From Elusimicrobiota bacterium (GTDB taxonomy: Bacteria > Elusimicrobiota > Elusimicrobia > UBA1565 > UBA9628): a stretch of 5,440 nucleotides of DNA. A program made the translations under genes and the position numbers. The stretch is taken from assembly GCA_023700845.1 (NCBI GenBank), contig JAMPYD010000165.1:1-5440 (forward strand). The letters are read 5' to 3'. The notes beneath the pieces were generated by a model. That model worked only from the letters and a program-made list of their open reading frames with translations. It ran no database searches and was not told the DNA's origin. Positions within the stretch are counted from its first letter, which is position 1; each line of letters starts with the position of its first letter. Below are positions 1 through 5,440 of the stretch, one piece after another.

Positions 1-848
1 CCGGACATCGTCCGGGACCCGGTCGCGAACTGGTTGTACACGCGCGCCAGGCGCGTCAGGGAGTCGAGCAGGATGAAGACGTCCTCGCCCTCGACGACCT
101 TCTCGAGCGCCGTGCGGAACAGGTCCTCGGCGATCTTCTTGTGCTGCTGGTAGCTCTGGTCCGACGAGGAGGCCCAGACCTCGGCGGGGACGGAGCGCTT
201 GAAGTCCGTCACCTCCTCGGGGCGCTCGTCGACGAGCAGGCAGTACTGGCGCACCTTCGGGTCGATCTCCTTGATGGCGTTGGAGACCTGCTTGAGGAAG
301 GTCGTCTTGCCGGCCTTCGGGGGAGCGACGATGAGGCCGCGGGTGCCCTTGCCGATGGGCGCCAGCAGGTCGAGCGCGCGCATCGACGGGTCGGTCGAGC
401 CCTTCTCGAGCTGGAACCACTGATAGGGATCGACGGGCGTCAGCGCCGAGAAGCGCTGCTCGACGTCGGAGCGCACGGGCGCCTGGGGAACCTGGGGAGG
501 ACGGGGGCCGCCGCCGTTCTGCTGGCGGTTGCCGCCGCCGTAGTGCTGGCCGCCCTGGCGCTGATGCTGGCCGTGCTGGCCCTGTTGGCCCTGCGGGCCG
601 CCGCCGCCCTGGCCGCTTCGGCCGCGTCCGCCGCGGCGGCGACGCCGGCGCCGCCCTTGGCCGTCGCCGTGCTGGGAACCTCCGGTTCCTCCGCCGCCCT
701 GCTGGCCCTGTTGGCCCTGCGGGCCGCCGCCGCCTCCCTGCTGCTGGCCGCCCTGCGCCTGCTGACGGGGCGGCTGATCGCCGCTTCCTCCGGCCGGGGG
801 GTTGGATCCCGCCGCGCCGCCTTGTCCCGTCGTCTCTTCGTTCATCAT
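1..848 (-). CDS. rho: Transcription termination factor Rho, 3' end cut by window; N-terminal RNA-binding domain replaced by low-complexity sequence
   Basis: Rho is a hexameric RNA-dependent ATPase/helicase that ends transcription in the cytoplasm. The window holds 282 full codons; roughly 135 C-terminal residues (Q-loop onward) are missing beyond position 1. Visible are the linker FSALTP (about residues 133-138), Walker A APPKAGKTT (Lys181), the catalytic-glutamate motif VDERPEEV (Glu208) and Walker B FILLDSLTRLAR (Asp262); these match E. coli Lys181, Glu211 and Asp265 almost number for number. Residues 1-125 are Gln/Gly-rich with seven consecutive Arg at 66-72 followed by GGRGR. I find neither the N-terminal helix bundle nor the OB/cold-shock fold with its usual DGFGFLR-like and RYFALL-like motifs. 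Start: tandem ATG ATG; the first lies 8 bases after AGGA (SD GAGAGGA, 857-863), so I prefer it. It starts 5 bases after the preceding stop. Family assignment is certain; the unusual N-terminus is a direct reading. Confidence 0.96.
   Translation of the reverse strand, partial: MMNEETTGQGGAAGSNPPAGGSGDQPPRQQAQGGQQQGGGGGPQGQQGQQGGGGTGGSQHGDGQGRRRRRRRGGRGRSGQGGGGPQGQQGQHGQHQRQGGQHYGGGNRQQNGGGPRPPQVPQAPVRSDVEQRFSALTPVDPYQWFQLEKGSTDPSMRALDLLAPIGKGTRGLIVAPPKAGKTTFLKQVSNAIKEIDPKVRQYCLLVDERPEEVTDFKRSVPAEVWASSSDQSYQQHKKIAEDLFRTALEKVVEGEDVFILLDSLTRLARVYNQFATGSRTMS
574..608. repeat. 35-bp perfect direct repeat, copy A (inside rho)
   Basis: This 35-bp segment is identical to 700-734, with a 126-bp offset (42 codons, so in frame). 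On the minus strand it encodes GGGGPQGQQGQ in Rho. The flanking bases differ on both sides. Synonymous codon choice is identical through the copy, which points to a fairly recent duplication rather than only compositional bias. Confidence 0.85.
700..734. repeat. 35-bp perfect direct repeat, copy B (inside rho)
   Basis: This is the second copy of the segment at 574-608. Recombination or slippage between the copies would add or remove 42 residues, including the poly-Arg block, without shifting the frame. Confidence 0.85.
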
Positions 849-853
849 CTCTA

Positions 854-1450
854 TTATCCTCTCGAAATTTTCGCGCCCGTCCACATCTCTTCGGCCCCCG
901 GGAATTCCCCGGGCCACCGTCCGTCGAGGGCCTTCAGCGCGTGGCCCAGGAACACCGCCGCCGCGGGGAGCACTTCGTCGGCGCGCCGTCCGGGCCGCGT
1001 CGCGTCGGAAAACACGTGGCCCCAGGGCAGGCCCTGCGCGGAGCCCCGGGCGAAATCGGCGGCGGAGCCGAGCACGGCCTCCACGGCCTCGCCGGGCACG
1101 GCGTACGCCTCGCCCCGCTCGCGCAGGCGCGCGCTCGGCCAATGCGTCTCCCAGTCCGGATCCTGGAGCTCGGCCAAAGCGGCGGCGGCGCGCGCGGTCG
1201 ATTCCGTCTCGGCGACCCAGCGCATCGTCAGGCACACCTCGGCCAGGCCGCGCAGAATCGGCAGCGCCTCGTTGGCGAGGCCGCGCTCGCTGAGGGCCGT
1301 CACGGCGTTGGCCTGCGCGATCGCGCGGGCGGCCATGATCATCAGCGCGCGGTCGGCCGGCTCGGACGCGGACAGGCGGCGCCCGACGCGGGAGAAGCCC
1401 GCGTCCATCCGCACCTTCGCCAGCCCCGCCAGGGCGATCATGTCCTTCAT
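854..1450 (-). CDS. Conserved-looking hypothetical protein, 198 aa, between murI and rho
   Basis: I do not recognise this protein with confidence. It is 198 residues, Ala/Arg/Leu-rich and apparently mostly helical, with no signal peptide, membrane segment or metal-binding motif. The segment around residues 40-80 (AIAQANAVTALSERG followed by EALPILRGLAEVCLTMRWVAE) resembles the helical core of DUF5677-type proteins, where a small residue-rich helix is followed by a conserved Leu-Arg-x-x-x-Glu helix; that link is weak. A conserved-looking tail follows (HALKALDGRWPGEFPGAEEM). The start ATG shares its A with the murI stop (TGATG), with only a weak AGG 8 bases upstream, so translation probably depends on murI. 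It ends with tandem stops TAA TAG just before rho. Codon use matches its neighbours, and the frame is the only long one that fits the operon spacing, so it is likely a real gene. Confidence 0.8.
   Translation of the reverse strand: MKDMIALAGLAKVRMDAGFSRVGRRLSASEPADRALMIMAARAIAQANAVTALSERGLANEALPILRGLAEVCLTMRWVAETESTARAAAALAELQDPDWETHWPSARLRERGEAYAVPGEAVEAVLGSAADFARGSAQGLPWGHVFSDATRPGRRADEVLPAAAVFLGHALKALDGRWPGEFPGAEEMWTGAKISRG
857..863 (-). promoter_or_regulatory. Ribosome binding site of rho
   Basis: GAGAGGA on the minus strand, ending 8 bases before the first of two adjacent ATG codons. It lies inside the last codons of the upstream gene. The surrounding 25 bases are unusually A/T-rich for this window, which should keep the start region unstructured. 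The spacing favours the first ATG (846-848) over the second. Confidence 0.7.
893..915 (-). other. GC-rich potential RNA hairpin about 45 bases upstream of rho start
   Basis: On the minus strand, GGCCCGGG (915-908), a GAATT loop, then CCCGGG (902-897), a GG bulge and CC can fold into a strong stem. It lies within codons near the 3' end of the 198-residue gene. No U-run follows, so it is not a standard intrinsic terminator. In such GC-rich DNA it may be chance. Confidence 0.3.
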
Positions 1451-2253
1451 CAGTCGAACCTGTGCATCCGGACCCGGGAGACGCCGGGGCCGAGCATGCG
1501 GCGCGCCAGGCGCTTGAAGCGCTCGGGCGCGTCGGACGCGTAGAACTCGCGGCGGCCGCGCGCGCCGCGCGGCGCGCGCAGGCCGAGGTCGCGGAGGATC
1601 ATCTCCGTCTCGCGCGCGGTCTCCTCCGCCGAATCGACGAGCCGCACGCGCGGGCCGAGCACGCGGGCCAGGACCGGCTTGAGGTACGGGTAGTGCGTGC
1701 AGCCGAGGATCACGGCGTCGACGCGGGCCTTCTTCAGCGGCGCCAGGTATTTGCGCGCGACCGACTCGACGACCTCGCCGCTCCACCAGCCTTCCTCGAC
1801 GAGCGGCACGAACAGCGGGCAGGCGGCGGACGCGGTGCGCGCGCCCTTGCTCAGGGCCTTGATCGCCTTCTCGTAGGCGCCGGACTTGACCGTCGCCTCG
1901 GTGCCGATGATGCCGACGCGGCCGCCGCGCGAGACGCCGAGCGCGCCGCGGGCGCCGGGCTCGATGACGCCGATGACGGGAACCTTCGCGGCCTTGCGGA
2001 TCGCCGGCAGGGCCCAGGCCGACGAGGTGTTGCAGGCGACGACGAGGAGCTTGATCCCGCGCCCCGCGAGGAACCTCGCGACCTCGCTGGAGAAGCGCGC
2101 GATCGCCTCGGGGGACTTCGAGCCGTAGGGGACGTGGGCGGTGTCGCCGAAATAGATCAGGGACTCCTCGGGCATGCGCCGCGCGAGGACCTTGAACACG
2201 GTCAGGCCGCCGAGGCCGGAATCGAAGACGCCGATGGGAGACCTCTCGTTCAT
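1450..2253 (-). CDS. murI: Glutamate racemase
   Basis: MurI interconverts L- and D-glutamate in the cytoplasm and supplies D-Glu for the peptidoglycan stem peptide. At 267 residues it has the usual length. It opens with the family motif IGVFDSGLGGLTV (Asp11), then YFGDTAHVPYGSKS (36-47), the first catalytic cysteine in VVACNTSS (Cys74) and the second in ILGCTHYPYL (Cys185, followed by His187). Both acid/base cysteines are present, so the enzyme should be active. The start ATG overlaps the amidase stop (ATGA, 4 bases) and has a good SD, GAAGGG, 8 bases upstream (2262-2267). It shares one base with the next gene. Its place beside a peptidoglycan amidase fits a cell-wall role. The C-terminal 40 residues are rich in Arg. 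Aspartate racemase is excluded by the family-specific motifs and by length. Confidence 0.97.
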   Translation of the reverse strand: MNERSPIGVFDSGLGGLTVFKVLARRMPEESLIYFGDTAHVPYGSKSPEAIARFSSEVARFLAGRGIKLLVVACNTSSAWALPAIRKAAKVPVIGVIEPGARGALGVSRGGRVGIIGTEATVKSGAYEKAIKALSKGARTASAACPLFVPLVEEGWWSGEVVESVARKYLAPLKKARVDAVILGCTHYPYLKPVLARVLGPRVRLVDSAEETARETEMILRDLGLRAPRGARGRREFYASDAPERFKRLARRMLGPGVSRVRMHRFD

Positions 2254-3788
2254 TCAAGCCACCCTTCGCGCCGGGCGTAGTCGGCGATGCCCGCCGCCAC
2301 GCCCTCGGCCATCGCGCGCCGGAACCGCCGCGAGGTCAGCTTCGCCTCGTCCTTCGCGTGGCTGACGAAGGCCATCTCGACGAGGATCGCGGGAGCGTGC
2401 GTGCCGCGCAGGACGTAGAAGGCCGCCTGCTTGGCGCCGCGCGAGGCGATGTCGACGCGCTTGCCGATCGCCTTCGCCGACAGCGCCGACAGCGCGACGG
2501 ATTCGTTGATCATCTCCGTCTTCGTCATCGCGAGGAGGATCATCTTGGCCATCTCGCCCTGCGGGTCCTTGCCCTCGAGCTCGAGCACGGCGTTTTCGGA
2601 CGCCGCGAGCGCCTCGGCCTCGGGATCGGAGGCGGTCTCCGACACCGAGTAGACCTCGAAGCCGTTCTCGCGCTTGTTGAAGGCCGCGTTGCAGTGCAGC
2701 GAGACGAACAGGTCCGCGTTCTTCGCGTTGGCCAGCTCCGAGCGCTCGGACAGAGGGAGGAAGACGTCCTCCTCGCGGGTCAGCAGCACGTCGAAGTCGC
2801 CGCGCTCCCGCAGGACGCGGGCGAGCTCGAGCGCCGCGGCGAGATTGACGTCCTTCTCGCGCGTGCCCCGCAGGCCGGTCGCCCCGGGATCCTTGCCGCC
2901 GTGGCCGGGGTCGATGACGATCAGGCGCCGTCGCTTGGGAGCCTCCGCGCGGACGGGCGGCGGGGCTTTCGGCGCGACGGCCGGCTTCGGCGCGCTCGGC
3001 GCGGCGGACGCGACCGCCGCATCGGCGGGGACCTCCTCCGGGAGGGACGCCCCGGGGGCGTAGACGTCGAGCACCGCGCGGCGCGGATCGGCCAGCTCGG
3101 AGGCGCGCCAGCGCTGCCCGGCGTCCGCGAAGCGCACCGACAGGCGCACGAGCTTGGCCTCCTGCTTGAGCGCGTAGGACTCGACGACGCCGTCCTCGAG
3201 CGAGACCTTCTCGTCGCCCTCGGCGACGCCGTAGTCCACGACGAGGTCCACCCCGCCGGTGCCGCGCGCGGAGGCGCGGTACGCGGCCCCGGGAGACAGC
3301 GCGAGGGAGATCCGGGTGCGGCCCTTGTAGGAGAACGCGCTCGGCGCGCCCACCGTCCCCGTCTTCTCGACGACCAAGGTCTTCGTGCGCTCGTCGAAGC
3401 GCGTCTGATGGCCGCTCCAGGCGGCGAACTCGGATCCGGTCAGCAGCGACAGCGGCACGAAGGCGCGCGAGGCGCGGACGATGACCGGGTCGCCCATCCT
3501 CAGCTCCCGGTCGCCCGCCGTCGCCTTGTCCGAGCCGACGACCAGCTGCAGCGCGCGGCCGCGCAGGCTCAGCTGCACGCGGCCGGACACGGGATACCAG
3601 TATACCTGGCCGCCGTACAGCGCGCCGACGCGCTTCGCGTCGACGTACGCCTTGCCGCCCGCCCGGTAGGACTCCGCGGCCTCCTGGGCCTTGCCGGAGA
3701 CGACCACGGCGATCTCCTCGGCGCGCGCCACGAGGGGCGCGGCCGGGAGGATCGACAGGATCGCGGTCAGGAGGACGAAGGTCTTCAT
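2250..3788 (-). CDS. Secreted N-acetylmuramoyl-L-alanine amidase (Amidase_3 / AmiC type)
   Basis: A zinc amidase that cleaves the bond between N-acetylmuramic acid and L-alanine in peptidoglycan, probably in the periplasm during cell separation. It has 512 residues: a signal peptide 1-23 (MKTFVLLTAILSIL..., cleavage ARA/EE); a beta-rich domain about 45-142 resembling copper amine oxidase N-terminal-like domains (ends RAFVPLSLL then KTLVVEK); an AMIN-like beta domain about 150-250; a Pro/Ala linker 250-285; and the catalytic domain 288-512. Zinc ligands are His296 (IDPGHGGKDPG), Glu311 (REKDVNL) and His365 (SLHCNA); the catalytic Glu is Glu471 (LVEMAFVS). A helical insert at about 386-440, between the second His and the catalytic Glu, matches where AmiB/AmiC carry a self-inhibitory helix. 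The stop of the RNase gene abuts this ATG (TAAATG) with no clear SD, so initiation probably depends on ribosomes finishing the upstream gene. Confidence 0.93.
   Translation of the reverse strand: MKTFVLLTAILSILPAAPLVARAEEIAVVVSGKAQEAAESYRAGGKAYVDAKRVGALYGGQVYWYPVSGRVQLSLRGRALQLVVGSDKATAGDRELRMGDPVIVRASRAFVPLSLLTGSEFAAWSGHQTRFDERTKTLVVEKTGTVGAPSAFSYKGRTRISLALSPGAAYRASARGTGGVDLVVDYGVAEGDEKVSLEDGVVESYALKQEAKLVRLSVRFADAGQRWRASELADPRRAVLDVYAPGASLPEEVPADAAVASAAPSAPKPAVAPKAPPPVRAEAPKRRRLIVIDPGHGGKDPGATGLRGTREKDVNLAAALELARVLRERGDFDVLLTREEDVFLPLSERSELANAKNADLFVSLHCNAAFNKRENGFEVYSVSETASDPEAEALAASENAVLELEGKDPQGEMAKMILLAMTKTEMINESVALSALSAKAIGKRVDIASRGAKQAAFYVLRGTHAPAILVEMAFVSHAKDEAKLTSRRFRRAMAEGVAAGIADYARREGWLE
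2262..2267 (-). promoter_or_regulatory. Ribosome binding site of murI
   Basis: GAAGGG on the minus strand, 8 bases before the murI ATG and located within the last codons of the amidase gene. It fixes the murI start at the ATGA overlap and is the clearest Shine-Dalgarno site in the window along with that of rho. Confidence 0.65.
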
Positions 3789-5440
3789 TTATTCGAGGAC
3801 GATGTGATAGTCCTCCCACATCAGGTTCGGATCGGTCTGGATGCGCACGGCGCGCTGGACGTTCTTCTCGATGATCGGCTGCTGGGAGCGGAACGCGTCC
3901 GCGACCGACGGATGCAGGGACACCTTGATCGAGCCGCCGGGGCGGCCGCCCGTCATCTCGAAGATCTCGCGCTGGATCTTGATGCGCAGGGTCTCGACGG
4001 ACAGCACGCGCCCGGACGCCCGGCACTGCGGGCACTCGGTCGTGAGCAGGGCGGCGGTGGACATGCGCTTGCGCTCGCGCGTGAGCTCGATGAGGCCCAG
4101 GCGGGTGATCGGCAGAATGCGGATCTTGGCCCGGTCCCCCCGGCAGGCGTCGGCGAACGCCTCCATCACCTTCGCGCGGTTGGAGGCCTTGCGCATATCA
4201 ATAAAATCGACGACGATGATGCCGCCGATGTTGCGCAGGCGGATCTGCTGGGCCACCAAAGTCGCCGCTTCTATGTTCGTCGCCGTCACGGTCTCTTCCT
4301 GGGACTTGGAGCCCGTGAAGCGGCCGGTGTTGACGTCGATCGCGCACAGCGACTCCGCCTCCTGGATCACGATCGAGCCGCCGTTGGGCAAGGACACCTT
4401 GGTCTCGCGGATCGTCTCGATCTGCTTCTCGATGCTGAAGGCCTTGAAGATCGGCGTCTTCGCCTCGTAGAGCTTGATGCGGTCCTTGAGCTCCGGCGCG
4501 AAGCCCTCGACGAAGTCGATGACCTGCTTCTGCGATTCCCGGCTGTCGAGCAGGTAGACGTACACCTGATCCGACAGGACGTCGCGGGCGATCTGCATCG
4601 CGAGCCCCAGGTCGTTGTGCAGGATGGAGGGAGACGGCAGCTCCTCGTGCTTCTTCTGCACGGTGGCCCACAGGTTCTGGAGGTACTTCACCTCGCGCTC
4701 GAGCTCCTCCTCGGTGGCGCCCTCCGCCTCGGTGCGCACGACCACGCCCTTGCCGCCGAGGTGCTGCTTGACGAGCTTGTCGACGATTCCCTCAAGACGC
4801 GTCCTCTCTTCGGGCTCGGCGATGTGCTTGGAGATGCCGACGTACTCCTGGTAGGGCGTGAAGACGAGGTAGCGTCCCGGCAGGGAGACGTCCATCGTGA
4901 CCTTCGGGCCCTTGGTGCTGATCGCCTCCTTGGCGACCTGGACCATGACGGTCTGGCCCTTCTTCAGCGTCTGGTCGATCGGCGCGTTCTTGTCGCCGAG
5001 GACGTCGGAGATGTAGAGATAGGCGTTCTTCTCGAAGCCGATGTTGACGAAGGCCGAGGAGATGCCGGGGAGCACGTTCTCGACGGTGCCCTTGTAGATG
5101 TTGCCGACGATGTTCTGGGAGCTCTTGCGCTCCCAGTGGAGCTCGGCCAGGCGGCCGTTCTCCAGGATCGCGATGCGGGTCTCCTCGAAGCTCGTGTTGG
5201 CGAGAACCTCGCGCTTGACCGGCCCGCGCGTGCTCTTGCCGGCGTTGGTGCGCTCCTGGCCGCGGTCCCGGCGCTCGTCGCGCCGGTCGTCGCGGTGACG
5301 GTCGCCGCCGCGGCCGTCGCCGCGCCCGCGCCCGCCGTCGCGGCGCTCGTCGCGCCGTCCCTGCTGGTCGCGGCGCCCCTGTTCGCGGCCTTCGCCGCGG
5401 TCGCGCCGGTCCTGGCCGTGGCGCTCGTGGCGGTCGCGGC
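3789..5440 (-). CDS. RNase E/G family endoribonuclease, 5' end cut by window, with Arg/Asp/Gly-rich N-terminal extension
   Basis: A single-strand endoribonuclease for RNA decay and rRNA processing, cytoplasmic. The frame is open to the window edge (549 codons before the stop), so the start lies beyond 5440. In order: a low-complexity Arg/Asp/Gly tail (5440 to about 5220); the RNase H-like start VLANTSFEETRIAILENGRLAELH (5207 to about 5136, in parts); an S1 domain (GNIYKG then VLPGISSAFVNIGFEKNAYL); the 5'-sensor pair Arg-Thr in VVVRTEAEG (4731-4736, equal to RNase E Arg169-Thr170); catalytic AIDVNTGRFTG (Asp at 4335-4337) and VDFIDM (4194-4208); and the zinc-link CPQC (4023-4034). It ends soon after the small domain, like RNase G, with no C-terminal scaffold. 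All active-site motifs are present. The name rng or rne cannot be chosen, because the tail lies on the N-terminal side. Confidence 0.95.
   Translation of the reverse strand, partial: RDRHERHGQDRRDRGEGREQGRRDQQGRRDERRDGGRGRGDGRGGDRHRDDRRDERRDRGQERTNAGKSTRGPVKREVLANTSFEETRIAILENGRLAELHWERKSSQNIVGNIYKGTVENVLPGISSAFVNIGFEKNAYLYISDVLGDKNAPIDQTLKKGQTVMVQVAKEAISTKGPKVTMDVSLPGRYLVFTPYQEYVGISKHIAEPEERTRLEGIVDKLVKQHLGGKGVVVRTEAEGATEEELEREVKYLQNLWATVQKKHEELPSPSILHNDLGLAMQIARDVLSDQVYVYLLDSRESQKQVIDFVEGFAPELKDRIKLYEAKTPIFKAFSIEKQIETIRETKVSLPNGGSIVIQEAESLCAIDVNTGRFTGSKSQEETVTATNIEAATLVAQQIRLRNIGGIIVVDFIDMRKASNRAKVMEAFADACRGDRAKIRILPITRLGLIELTRERKRMSTAALLTTECPQCRASGRVLSVETLRIKIQREIFEMTGGRPGGSIKVSLHPSVADAFRSQQPIIEKNVQRAVRIQTDPNLMWEDYHIVLE
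5220..5440 (-). other. Arg/Asp/Gly-rich low-complexity N-terminal extension of the RNase
   Basis: At least 73 residues upstream of the folded RNase domain consist almost only of Arg, Asp, Gly, Glu, Gln and His, in patterns such as RRDERRD, RGRGDGRGGDRH and GRREQ-like units, ending in NAGKSTRGPVKRE before the fold. It is charged, repetitive and surely disordered. A 17-bp unit (cggcgctcgtcgcgccg on the plus strand) occurs at both 5269 and 5341, 72 bases apart, so it has probably grown by in-frame duplication. The region runs off the window, so its full length is unknown. Confidence 0.85.

Larger units (their letters stand above)
471..848 (-). other. Low-complexity Gln/Gly/Arg region at the N-terminus of Rho
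   Basis: This stretch encodes residues 1-126 of Rho. Reading from the start: an acidic/Gly/Pro lead (MMNEETTGQGG), then GQQ and GGG runs, a block of seven Arg followed by GGRGR, a second GPQGQQGQHGQ block, and a Pro-rich exit (RPPQVPQAP). It has almost no hydrophobic residues, so it should be disordered. The Arg/Gly block resembles RGG-type RNA-binding sequence. Low-complexity insertions in Rho N-termini are known in other bacteria, but they usually accompany the OB fold; here I see no such fold. Confidence 0.85.

Noticed and set aside
486..508. G-runs on the plus strand as a G-quadruplex
   Set aside because: Only three runs of four or more G are present, on the template strand, and they encode Pro codons of the Rho linker.
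141..1517. Long plus-strand open frame of 458 codons opposite rho and the unknown gene
   Set aside because: It is antisense to Rho with clear catalytic motifs, its product is Ala/Leu/Arg-rich without family motifs, and long antisense frames are expected at this GC content.
1451..2257. Upstream continuation of the unknown gene's frame through murI (start at 2257)
   Set aside because: This part is a frame-shifted shadow of murI, Arg/Pro/Ala-rich without motifs. The start at 1450, coupled to the murI stop, explains the real gene.
1462..2280. 272-codon plus-strand frame opposite murI
   Set aside because: It mirrors murI and has the Ala/Arg/Asp-rich composition typical of antisense shadows in GC-rich DNA; no family motif.
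2254..4035. 593-codon minus-strand frame overlapping amidase and RNase
   Set aside because: Its product is Arg/Gly/Ala-rich low-grade sequence in the wrong frame of two genes with intact catalytic motifs.
3789..5075. RNase starting at the GTG at 5073-5075
   Set aside because: Conserved RNase E/G sequence continues upstream without a stop (ETRIAILENG, GNIYKGTVENV), so this GTG is an internal valine.
4870..5440. Repeats near the right edge as a CRISPR array or tandem satellite
   Set aside because: The repeats are short, irregular and confined to 5269 onward, and they keep the reading frame of an Arg/Asp/Gly-rich protein tail.

Overview
The window is a GC-rich stretch of bacterial chromosome. 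Five protein genes lie head to tail on the minus strand and fill it completely. In transcription order (from high to low coordinates) they are: an RNase E/G family endoribonuclease (5' end beyond position 5440), a secreted N-acetylmuramoyl-L-alanine amidase, glutamate racemase (murI), a 198-residue protein of unknown function, and transcription termination factor Rho (3' end beyond position 1). No RNA gene, mobile element, CRISPR array, promoter or intrinsic terminator was seen. The longest non-coding gap is 5 bases.

The junctions are very tight: stop and start abut between the RNase and the amidase (TAAATG), amidase and murI overlap by 4 bases (ATGA), murI and the unknown gene share one base (TGATG), and 5 bases separate the unknown gene from rho. 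This strongly suggests one transcription unit with translational coupling.

Two themes run through the operon. The first and last genes handle RNA (decay and transcription termination). The middle genes concern the cell wall: murI makes D-glutamate for peptidoglycan, and the amidase cuts the stem peptide from the glycan.

The most notable feature is in the two RNA proteins. Rho lacks a recognisable N-terminal helix bundle and OB-fold (primary RNA-binding) domain. About 125 residues of Gln/Gly/Arg-rich low-complexity sequence stand in their place, yet the Walker A lysine falls at residue 181, as in E. coli Rho. The RNase has an Arg/Asp/Gly-rich low-complexity N-terminal extension that is still open at the window edge. 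Paired disordered, arginine-rich tails suggest RNA-driven assembly, but that is inference.

Organism: the GC content, signal-peptide amidase of Amidase_3 type and Gram-negative-like gene set fit a high-GC bacterium outside the best-studied groups. A high-GC Elusimicrobiota-like lineage is a guess only; nothing in the window settles it.
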